NCBI GenBank assembly: GCA_029168955.1
Contig: JAPDOI010000132.1
Coordinates: 1,178,001 to 1,242,000 of the forward strand
DNA length: 64,000 nucleotides
Direction: 5' to 3'
Source of the DNA: Aplectana chamaeleonis
Taxonomy: Eukaryota; Nematoda; Chromadorea; Rhabditida; Cosmocercidae
Numbering within the stretch: position 1 is the stretch's first letter; each line of letters starts with the position of its first letter. Position numbers and translations under genes: made by a program. The notes under the pieces were generated by a model. The model made no database searches, was not told the origin of the DNA, and was given only the letters and a program-made list of their open reading frames with translations. Shown here one piece after another: positions 43,001-54,700 of this stretch.

Positions 43001-44560
43001 GCGGTCCTACTCTTGGTTATGTGCTTAAAATCTTCCTAAAAATATTTTATCAAAAATCGCACAGAACGTAGATTTAAAGTTTATACGAGTTTGAACGAAG
43101 CATGGTGTTGCAATGTCCTGCACCAGCTAGTGGATCACACAGTTCGCGGGCTGCGAGTGAGGCTGTACCCTCAATTCATTGCGTCCTTCTACCACCCTTC
43201 TTCTGATGACAGCTTGACACGTGCTTCTTGGCTCGCAGTAGCAACCTCTCTTGGAGTTTGCAGGATCTGTTTTGAACATTCCTTGACTAGTCTTACAAAA
43301 AGCGACGGGCTGGGCGTATGCTTCACAGTCAGGGTTCTTGGTCTCCTGATCGGCCGGCGTTTTCCGTACGCAAACTAATAACAGAGCACACGGTCATTGG
43401 GCAGGATGTGCAAAGATAAATTAGGCCCTCTCTGCTGCGATGTAACATGGCCCTAGTATGTTGGAAAGCAGATCCTTCATCATGTTCCCCTAACTGGCTT
43501 TCTTCAAGTTTCCCGCAAATCCATTTCAAATAATTTCCAATCCCAACAGCGCCACATGGCTGCATGCGACTTGACAGTGCGTACTCTTTTACAAGAGCGA
43601 AGAATAGAAGCTTTCGCTTCTAATTGTATGCGCTGTGTTCTTCAACATAGATATGCTGCAATGTGACTGCTACGAAATTTTTGAACTCTGTGTGACTAAG
43701 TTGCGTTTACACTAACCAAATCTCATGTTTCAAAATGGTCCAAGTTCGTTTACTTGGGTATTGACTTTCCTTTAATCATTCAAATCACCTTTGAGGGGCA
43801 AACTGCGTCAGCAAACCCGCAAAGGAATCATGTGTATCACTATTCTTAGAAATTTCATAGTCGCATCAGTCAGGGAAACAATATACATAGAACCTAATTT
43901 TGAACGAAGTGTGGTGGAAGATTTTCTTGAAGAAATCTATACTATCCCTTTCACTTGATTACTACAGTGTTTAAAACCTAATGAGGACCATTACAACTCC
44001 CACTGACGAATCCAAATGCAGCCTGTAAGGAAATCTTTGCATAAAACATTGGTAACCGTCTTATTTCCCATTACTTTTCCGTTAATGGAACTCAGAATTG
44101 TATCAATGGTTTGAAAATCACTGTAAACCCTCATTCATCATTGATGTGGCGCTCGCGACATTCTTTCGACTGAGCAACACTTGTGTAGTGTGATTACGTG
44201 GTCCAATGCTTAAGCGGTATGCATACGCCGGAGCAATTGCCGCAGGCGTCCTCGAACTATCTTGTAGCCTCACCCTAACTCTCCGCTGGCCAACGAGTCA
44301 TGGGATTGAGCTGCCCCGCAACCGCTCCGCTTAGAAGAATGTTTTGTTTTTTTGCTGTTTTCGCACGAAAGTGCAGTAGAAGTCCAGACACATAGCACAT
44401 TCTATCGATGGTGTTGGGCTTATACATACAATCCATATGAATTCCGTACGCTACAAAAACAAATGGGAAGAGTGTCCATCAGGTGCTAAACTGAACCAAA
44501 AATGAAACATTTTCTTCAAACTATTCATGTAGCAGGGGAGGGGAAGCAGCTCCAACATTG
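43001..44560. other. No recognisable gene
   Basis: Short open frames on both strands at 43,091-43,565 may be the decayed 5' part of the minus-strand MULE, but no motif convinces me. The remainder is AT-rich. Confidence 0.3.
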
Positions 44561-44624
44561 CTCAGATATTTGTGGGGAAGTTCCCGAGGACAATAGACCT
44601 GATTTGGTCGTTATTAATCTGTCG

Positions 44625-44690
44625 ACGGGAGAGGGGCGAGACGTCCCCACGGAAGGGGACGTCTCGCACCTCTCCCCTCGAGTTATGCAC
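44625..44690. repeat. Perfect-arm hairpin
   Basis: GGGAGAGGGGCGAGACGTCC is followed, after CCACGGAA, by GGGACGTCTCGC.CCTCTCCC. The stem is about 25 bp with a short loop. Confidence 0.75.
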
Positions 44691-45331
44691 AACGAAAGAC
44701 GTTCGAAACAGTCGATTCGGGTGGGGAGAACAAGATATGTTCGCTTCACGGTTGTTCCCATGGCCTCCCCCCGAGCACGATGAACGAGAAAACAAAGTCG
44801 CCGCGTATACGGTGATGCAAACTGGCTAGTCTCGAGGTGGTGTCGCTCTTCACAAGTTGTGGGGGCAGATTTGCCACTCAAGGACTGTGTAAGGTATCTC
44901 TGTCTGGATTTCAGGGCGGGATAATTAGCTTCTCTATAACCTTTTGTCAGAGACGGATGATTTTTAACCTGTTTCGGTTTTTCACGAACAGGATACTGTT
45001 GAAAACAGTGAAATCTGGTGAGCTGTTTTTTGATCAATCACTGAACAATGGGAAGACCTGCAGTCGGGAGAACAAGAGAACTCTTGCTGTGGGAACTTCC
45101 CCTATTACTCTGTTGTCGAGAGGACCTACCCCAATTCGGGGGAAGTTCCCAGTTGTTCTAAGAGTAGTTCTGCTGTCGTTCTCAGGAACTTCCCTAGGCT
45201 CATGGGAGAAATCACCCTCATTTCGAAAAATGTTTCGAAAATTCGGAGGAAGGGTTTTACTTCTTTCTGAGGAAACAGATATTTTTCTATCTTTGTTTCT
45301 TAGTTTTGATGACATTTTTCCCCAATATCAG

Positions 45332-45722
45332 AGTCAACCTCTTCTATGGAAACGAAGTTCCCGGATTGTCAGCTGTCTGCCGAAGATTTTGTTGGAAGGA
45401 TCAAAATATCTACAGAGAACATCTCAATTGAACAGTTGGAGATGAAATTCAAACACCTTAAACCGGGTGGTCTCTACACTCCACAGGAATGCCGCTCAGT
45501 AAACAAGGTTTGCCTGCTAGAGTGTCCTATATGCTAGGGATGCACAATCTTTCTTTTAATGTGGCCGTTTTCCAGATCGCTTTGATTATACCTTATCGAG
45601 ATAGGGAGTCGCACCTCCGTATACTTCTCAACCATATGCATTCATTTCTTCCTAAACAAAAGTTGGAATACGCTATTATAGTGGTGGAGTCTGTAGCTAA
45701 TCAAACGTTCAACAGAGCCAAG
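45332..45722 (+). CDS. GalT-family gene, exons with PGG.Y.P and PYRDR motifs
   Basis: Exon 45332-45507 starts after TATCAG in phase 1 and ends VNK at a GTTTGC donor. It gives the lumenal stem, METKFPDC through LKPGGLYTPQECRSVNK. Exon 45576-45722 (49 codons, phase 0 both ends) encodes IALIIPYRDRESHLRILL, the beta-strand and helix that bind the UDP-sugar's uracil, and ends with NQTFNRAK. The intron between them is 68 bp. Confidence 0.9.
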
Positions 45723-48700
45723 GTTCGCAGCACAAGACTTCTCATTCTGCAAGCAGGGTTCAGCACGGCGTTGCAATCAGTTCAAAGCCTTACTACTCAC
45801 CGCCTTCCTTTACAGAGCTCAAAGTCACTCATAGCTTGTTTCAGGTCAAGTTCCGGACTTCTGGAAAATGACTGAAACCAATACGTCGCGCCGAGGAGGA
45901 TGTTTTTTTTTTCAAAACCAATATTGGAGCACCTTCAAGGCAGTGTTCACGATAAAAAATGTGTTCCAGCTTCCACTAGGAGTGGGTAGTGGAGGGGTAC
46001 ACTTAAACGTTAACGTGGAAAGAACGCATGAAAACGAGCCAGCAAGAACTCCAAAAGAGCCTGAAGCTGCCACTTTGAGCGCAAGGCAATCCCTAAAAGC
46101 GCAATGGCCGCTCTCCGACGTGAACAAATGAAAACTCGTGATCGTGAGATGAGCGATGGTTTCCGATCAATAGCCCCGTTCTTTCGTTCATTCTTAACTT
46201 CTCTCTTTACTGAGGTCAACTCGCACACATCGGCTGCAAAAGACGGAAGTTACAAGCCTCAGACAACTCGTCCACCATGCTTTCCTAGCTAAGTTTTTGA
46301 AGGACCACAACTCCGTTTCCAGAAGGTCTTGCACGATTCCAGAGACATCATTGAAATCAGCATGGGACCGTTTTCAAGACAGGCAGAAAAACTGAAAAAC
46401 GATTCCTATCGTGAACACTGTCATTGAAGCAAATTATAGGCGAAAGACGCTATTGTTGAGAACTTTGTGCACTTTGCCGCTTTTTTACCTTATGCTAGTA
46501 GAGATATTGTATCTACAGTTTTTTGCATTTTCGTTTTTAACCGCCAAGTCTTGGTCGCAGTAGTTTCTTGGTCATCTATAGAAAAATGAAATTGTCTTGG
46601 GTCTATCTGGAATTTGATCATTCACTGTTTTTCAGATTTTAGATCCTGTATTCCAAAATATTCGGAAAATCAACTCAAAAATAATCTGAAGCGACTTTAA
46701 TTTGGGATGGAGAACTAAAAAAAGCTGTTCTAGATAAATGTGGAGACATAAAGTGGATAATATAGTTGTGCCATTCGAATACCGAATGTCGGTCCAGAGT
46801 GCTGAACCGACACTCAGTCGAAACTATTCGATATTCGCATAAAATTTCAAAAAGCGATTAGTTTCAGGTTCATGAAAGAATGAAAGTTCACTTCCTCATC
46901 AACCACGGGAACTTCCCTCCTAAAGTAATGCTGGGGAAACCAAGACAATTCAAATACACCTTGATATTGGAGCGCGAATCCAAATTATTCGAAACTTTTT
47001 GACTATTCGGAGGGTACAACTATACTGGATGAGTGGGTTTTAGTAAAGGAAGAACGTGGATGAGTGAGTTTCAGTTAACGCGCGTCCGAATGAGAATGGC
47101 GGTCCATGCGGCCGGCGTGCTTGACAGGCGGCCGTCGCGTTCGCCGCTCTCGGACGAGCATGCGAAAAGTCCTCACCGCCATCGACTACGCACGGGGCCG
47201 GCACCGGCTGGCAGCAAGCACGGCGCCGATCAATCAGCCCTGCAGACGGTGGGAGAGGGGACGGCCGTCGTTGACATCCAACACTCGTCCGAGGGCGGCC
47301 CATGCGACGGCCGCCTGCCAAACACGCCGGCCATGTGGGCCGCCATTCTCATTCGGACACACTTTAACCACTGCACAACGCCAAGATATGGATCTTCAAA
47401 ACTCCAATTGAAGGCACAGTACGCGCAGAAAACAATTTTCTGTTTTTTTCATTTTTTTAGGTAAGTTCACTCCCGTAGCAAATGATAGTGGCAAAGGGCA
47501 ATTTCAAAAAATACTAGCCTTAAAGAACAAGGTTCGGCGCCGGGTGTGGAGCTCCACAGGGGGTCTGAGCTGCGTAGGGATGGAGAAGGTCTGAGCACCG
47601 CCGGTAAACGTCCAAATGCTCCGTCAAGAAAACCTTCTCTTGTGACCTATTCCACTGTTAATGTCTTTTTTTTTCAAACAAATTGTGCCTCTTCTTTAAA
47701 TTTTGCAAGAAAAAACGCTTTTCTTAGGGGTAGGGTCTCAGAATACCGCTAAAATGTGTCCAAATCACGCTCGTGTGGGAAGGGGGGTTCGGAAAAATCG
47801 ACCTTCTCCACCCTTCGTGCAGTGCCCTGGTGAAGAAAACCATGGTTTAGAGTCATCCGCACTGGCGTCTCGATTTTGCTCGGTAGGGACACCCGAATAT
47901 CTTGGGAAACCAAACTGGAATTAAGTTAAGCCGAAGGCGAATTTACTAATCGGCATAGGATTAAAAAGCAACTCTGCCCAATTCTACAAGGTTAAAAATG
48001 AGAAGTCTGTGCGCGGTGTGTGAATGGGTTATTATGGTAATTATCCTTTGGCAGGAACAAGATGATCCGTCCAGCCGTAGCAGGCAAAACTTTTTTTTAA
48101 TAACGGCTACCACACCTCCACCATGTGATAATCATTGGTGCTGAGCCCCGCTTAAATTACACCTTGTCACCAACTATTGAGCGGAATAGGCGATTACCTT
48201 AGATGTCCAAATATATTTACTATCTCTCACGAGATATGTACTATCTGGTGAGAGATAGTACATATATAATTGGGAAGAAGAATTCTCAAAGGCGAAAACC
48301 ACGGAGAACTTCATCTTTACTGAATTCTGAGACCTAGCCGAGTTCTGCAGCTTTGCACCTTGAAGGCAGCGTTTACGATGATCATCCTCGGTGACTTTTC
48401 ACAGTGAAATGGTAGGCGAGAAGGACTCTATGCTCAGAATGTCGGAAAAACGATAGAAGACGAGCCAGGAGTGGCCAAATAACGGCGGCAAACAAGCGTT
48501 TCGGGGCCCCATAACCGCCCCGTGCCCTGTTTCCGCCCCTCCATGTGAACAAATTCAGATTACAGGAAAGATCAAGTCAAGGAAATGCTGATAAGTGAGC
48601 TGATCGCTTGATTGCATTGATAGGTATGGTGGGTGTATCCGCGAAAGGGATAGCTGCGGACCACTCAACAGGCCGCGAGCTTGTCGCGCCTATCGATCTC

Positions 48701-51700
48701 CACATTTCTTGTGGGCGCATACGACGCAGCGCAGCCTGCTGAGATATCCGCAGCTATCTCTTTTCTGGTTACCCAAACTATACTATAACCTTTCATAACG
48801 GCCAATTCCTCCACGCCCAAAAATCAAGGTAAACAAGGTAAGGCTTATTTTGGCTCAGAAACGCGCCTTTAGCGTCCTTTTCAAGCATTCCTTGCTATAT
48901 AGGGCACCAGACCTTTCCTAAGCCGTAGAGATATCGAAAGCGAAAGTTATCGTGAACACTGGTTTTAAATTCACTGTTCACGATAAACTTCGTGATAGAG
49001 TTTTCCTTAACACTTAAGAGACCGCCTGCTCCATGGCGAATTTCCACAGCGGACCGGTGCGCTCCACGGCTAATCGTTTCCGTGGGTGCGCAGTGTGGAC
49101 ACGCGGTCCGCTGGGAACCATTTTGATCGGAGCAGGCTTTCTTACTTAGACAACCGGTATTCCGTTTCTACTCCGCCTGAGAGTATGTCGCTCCACAGAG
49201 ATATGGAGTGAGGCCATGGTGAAGCAATGATCCATCGCTCCTTCGCGGACCTGCTTTTTTTTATTTTGGAAGTTATTCCAGCTTTACATGCACGAGGCTG
49301 CTTCTGAAATTTTCGCCAGGTTATAGCTAATGGTAAGGATTGAGCCGTGCTAGGCCGACCCGGAGTATTAAAAATTTGAAAAATGAACAAACTTCTCCTT
49401 TGTGATGCCCTAATAAACCTCATGTAGAACTTTCGGCGGACTCAAATACTTTGATCTACCAAGTTGTCTGATGCGACCGACAGAAACTTCATCAGAAATC
49501 TCAAAATGGGAATCAGATTCATGATCAGCACCCCCTCCTCCCCAATGGCCACGTGAGCGAAGTCGCACCAAAATGTGAAACGTTTACAAACGAATGACAA
49601 ACGACAGACGCCAGCGAAGCTTAAGAAAACTGTGAAATATACACCACTTCATTGTTCAGCGCCTCCAAACATACCCCGTGGTTTAATTTCAGTAAAATTT
49701 TAAGCACTGAACTATTTCTAGGTTTTCACCCCTTTCCCCCCAAAGTTACCCTCCACTCGAAATTTAGCGAAAATTTGAACAAAGTTGATCGATGGCTAAT
49801 ATACCGCAGTCGAAGGAAATTTCATTGGAAATTGAAAAGTAAAAACCAGAACCTTGTGCAGCAACTCGAATAACCATGGAGGTCAATGCAGCAAAATTTT
49901 GAACGATGAACTACCACAGTTATCTCAAATAGGTGGCACTACTATTTCGACAATCAACTGTAGAACATCAGTTCCGTGATGAGCATCATTGATACCCTTT
50001 CTTAGCCAAGTTTGGAACGATTTATATCCAGCCAAAGAAGCTCGAAAAATCGAAAAGTGCCATTACCGGAGATGCTTGTAAAATTACTAGGAACACTGAG
50101 AATGCTTGACCACTGTGAGTGTAAATAGGCTACATCATAAGGAACCTATCCGTAATTAAGAAAGACTCCACGCCAGAGAAATATAAAAAATATTGAAAGT
50201 TTTATGGCGTGGGTGCGCAGTGTGGACACGCGGTCCGAGGGGCAAAACAGCCGTGGGTGCGCAGTGTGGACACGCGGTCTCTTAAGTGTTAAAAACAATG
50301 GTGTTAGCCCCCAAAAGCAGGAAAGAACGGATCCGAAAGCCTTCCCCCAGGCAAAAAATGATTTTGAAGATTACCCCTTGGGTCTAGTCCTTGCACGTAT
50401 CTATCACTGCCACGCTTTGACCTGCGATCAGCGCTAGTGGTTTTTCATTGATAGATAGATTAGATTTGCGAACTCGTTGTCGAAAACTTCGGTAGATCTT
50501 TTTTCAGACGAAAGTATTTGCGATCCAAAACTGATTCGAAGAAAAGCACTGCTGGTTATCGCAGGTCAAAGTGTGGCAGTGATGGAGCCGTGTCGGTGTC
50601 GATGCCAACAACTAGACCCAAGGAGGCTAGCCTTGCTCACCGGGATCACCTTCAAAACAGTTTTTTGCCTCTGAGGATTCATTAGGATCCGTTTTTTTTA
50701 ACACAGTTATCCTTCTGGAGGCTACCACAAATGTTTTTCGTTGAAGGCTCAGGGACGAAGTTTATCGTGAACTGTGCCTTTGAACCCACTTGGGAGCGAG
50801 GAAATAGTTACTTGGGCTGGGATTCCTGAATGCTAGCCACGTTATAACCATGATAGGCTCGGCAATACTTTGTATAAATCGATTGAGACCTAGCATTTTT
50901 TTGGGTTGATGCACTCTGTGTTTGTAATCGGAGCGCGGTCTCCAATTCCCCTTCAGAGAACACCTATGATGACGACTCGATCGTAGTATGCACAGGGGAA
51001 TAGGACGAAAATTTCGTCAAGGGCGCTGCCTGTAAATAGGTCCTCTGATTCAATTCACTGATTCATGTGGTTATTTAGCTGCTCAATGTTGGATTTTTGG
51101 AAGCACAGAAACAGTATGCATGGCAATGTTACTTGTTTCACGATGTGGATGTCCTACCCGAAGACGACAGAAATTTGCACACTTGTCCAACGAAGAACCC
51201 TCGACACATGGCTGTGGCAATGAACAAATATAACTACACGTTTGTCTAAGCATGGAAATGCAGTATCGAATCAATGCGGTAAAATGCGAAAATGTACCTT
51301 TATAGGCTTGTGTACAGTACAATGTTCGGCACTAGTTCTGCATTCACAGCTGAGCAATTTCGAAATGTCAACGGATTTTCCAATCGGTATTGGGGTTGGG
51401 GCGGTGAGGACGACGATATGTATACCAGGTAGCGAACTCAGAACAACCAGGGCAATAGCACGGGCATATCATTGCAGTGTATGCGATCTACAGTATTTTT
51501 TTGACTCGAGTTTTTCTTTCAGTTAAGGCAGTGTTCACGATAAGTTTTTTAGGGTGAATCACCATGCAGGCAGATGTTGTAGAAGGCGGTGCCGAAGAAG
51601 GCGGCGAAAATGATTCTGGAGCGGCATGCATGAAGGCGATTGGAAGGTTAGGACCTTTGTAGAGTCCGACCGTGGGGTTGCAGGATTGTTGACAAGGCGG

Positions 51701-54700
51701 CGCGACTGACGCATCGCATTAAAAATCGCGTCGCGTCGTGATCTTAGGGGGTTTTTAGAGTTCCATCGCGGCGCGGCGCGATTTCATGGTTCATATGCGA
51801 ATCGACGAGCGGCGCGATATCGATCGATGCCCACAGAAAACTTCTCATCGCGCCGCGCTGCGACGAAACTCTAAAATAGGCCTTAAACGTGATGTGGTGA
51901 GCTGTCGCGACCATGCACTTTTACGTACTTCTACGTACATTACACAATTTACGCAACAATGCACACTAATTTCGAAATCATGCTGCCACAAAAACCAGCG
52001 GGGCTGGTGTCAGGCGAAGAACCGGTGCTTTTCCAGAAGAAACAAATCTCTGTCAAGCATAAATATCATAGCACTTATGGAGCACAACATTAGAAACAAG
52101 ATGTAGTGATAAAGAACACAAGAGAAGAAGTGCTAAAACTCAAAGGCAGTGTAACGATAAGAAACTCTAGTACAGTTTTCGATGTTTTTGGGTAGGTAAG
52201 TCCATTAAGAAGAGGTTGATAGGGCAAAGTTCCCACAGAACCCTCGAATCGCGCAGCAAAACTGTTCGAAGAAGTCTCTGAAAAAATTAAATATGCCTGT
52301 TTGTGTGTCAGGCTTTTTTGGAGAACTCATCGATCCTGACGTCGAGAAAACGGTTTCGCTCTTCGAAATTCTTAGGGCTTTGCTTCCCGTTTCCTGTACC
52401 AAAAGCTGTTTGAAAATGAGAGGGGCTAATGTACATGGTGTGATGTTAGAACCTTGAGCGCTGAAGAATATACGAAAATTCGGTGTCTATTCCCACGGTA
52501 CCACGAATTCAGGGGTGCGCTCCAAGAAGATTTCCATGGTAAAAAGCTTTCATGGAAACGTAGCCACGGCCGCGTGGAAGCAATTTAAAGTTATAAATTG
52601 TGGCCATGGTAAACAGGTTTCTCCATGGAAAGGCTATTTGCCCTCCCATGGCGTCGTGGGAACATTTTTGGAACGCACCCAGGGCAACTGTTATAGGACG
52701 TCGACGGGGTGGCCCCATGGGTTGGCCAGCCCACGAGATTTTCACCCAGTTCTCGACCGTTTTCGTCGCACTTCCTTTCTTAATCTTCTCAGAGCTTCCG
52801 TTTCAGTCAAAAAAAAACAGGCAACTTTTTCACCGTGAACACTGCCTTTAAATAAGAAGGGAAAATGACTCAAATCATACAGGATATCGCCTCGCGATTG
52901 CTGCGCAACACCCCACTGGCAAGCGGAGAGCTTGATCGCGAGGCGACCACCATTCGTGGCGGGACCTCCTCCACCCAGCGCGACCGACTCTAAAGACGGC
53001 GCGATGCCGCGACGCGACGCGAAATGATCGATATGGGGCGCTACCATGTGATTGCGTCGCGCTGCGAACCAACTCTAAGGCCGGGATCATACTTCCGGCG
53101 ACGAGCGACGCGACGCAATGTTAACCATAAATATCGGCCTAAAATCGATATGTCTGATGTCCACTGTCGCTGTCGCACGTCGCGGGAAGTATGAACCCGG
53201 GCTAAAGAAGCCTTAGGGAAATCGCGTGCGGTGAGCGTCGAGCGCAGAAACTCACGCGCAGAACGAAAAGATAGATTGTACGCCCAGCATGGAGACTACC
53301 ACGCACCGGGCTTCCAAACCCCAATTCAGTGCGTTCATGCATGCCGTCCCTGGTACCGAGAAAAACGGCCTCAAATTTGCGATTTTGTTGTACCAGCACA
53401 CGTGCTATGCCCGCCGCCCCCCTTCCTTGCTGAAGAGATTGTGAAGGGCAACCCTACTGTAAATTTGCAAGGAGTTTTGCCATGGTCATCGAACGATGCG
53501 CGCTGTATGATTTTCGAACGCGGAGCAATTCGTTCTCGTTTTGAAGAAATTTTTCCAGATTCTAAACAAGGTTTGAAATCATAGGGTGTATGAAACCAAA
53601 ACGCGCTTGTGAATGCTAAAGCAAGCTTCCGAACCCTTAAAGGCAGAAGAATTCTTGCGTTCAGTTTGATTTCAAACTGGTGCAAAATAGATGCAGATTG
53701 AGTTGTCCGTCTCTTTTCTGGAATGCGCAAGCTGTCAGGTAGGTTTTTCTTCTTGCTTCGACTACTTGAGTTTTTTGGCAGTTTCTTCTAATAACTCCTC
53801 GAGGTTGATTTCCACCGACTTCGTTTAAGGGAAATCTATTGTGGTTTTCGTTCTAAACTCCATCTGAAACATTTGGATCCCGACTTATCCAAGTTTATTC
53901 CAGAAACCCAATCCTTCGTGCTTTCAATTACCCTCAACCGATGTTTCAGTCATGAAAACATCACTAATCTCTTCAGTGCGGAATAATTTTTTTTGTTTTT
54001 TTTTCTGGGATACAGGTACGAATCAGGCTACGGCGAAAGATGTGATACAACCCAACTTTGGCCCGACCCCTCCCGATTCGGGCGATTCGATCAGCCCCTC
54101 CCTCCCCTGCGAGAAAATCCACATATCTTTAGGGCCTTTCAGAGTGGCGTCGCTGCAAAATTCGCGGCATCGCTCCTCAGAGCGAGTGAAAAGAGGCGTG
54201 GCCTATCGATTGCCGCCGCGCCATATTTCTTTCTCAGCGTCTCTTATTTTTTCGCTGCCCTTTAAGTTTGATCAGAGCGCATAAACATATTGGCGTGCCA
54301 TCCCTCGCGTGTTCTGCAATCTCAGACATTCTGGAATTGATCAGCAAAAACGAGTTATAGATTTCGAATAATAGACCAGGAGACACTACCACCAGTAGAA
54401 TCACTTTCAACTGATAAGATTTGCATAACAATAATGGTGCCCACAACAAAAAATATTAAACGCCATGACGAGATAAATCCTGAATGACCAATTAAATACC
54501 ATGACGAAAGGTATTCTGGATGACAAATCAAATGTCCTGACGAAATTTATCCTGAATGGCAAACAGCTAGTGAAACACGCAAAAAGATGATTCTACAGAG
54601 AGTTAATGGGCAGATAGTAAGGAAGGAACACTAATTAATGTGAATAAACTACAGCGACAAATAGCGACAGCGACAAAAATGGTCGAGACCATTTGCCTCG

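Noticed and set aside
44525..45037. 170-codon minus-strand open frame
   Set aside because: It runs through a strong DNA hairpin (44,625-44,690), has no family similarity, and lies just before the plus-strand GalT exon. It is likely a chance frame in repeat DNA.
47033..47464. Long open frames on both strands
   Set aside because: They arise from the GC-rich foldback element; both strands are open because the arms are reverse complements.
53231..53730. 117- and 119-codon frames on opposite strands
   Set aside because: They overlap fully, lie in a GalT intron between MITEs, and show no family motif.
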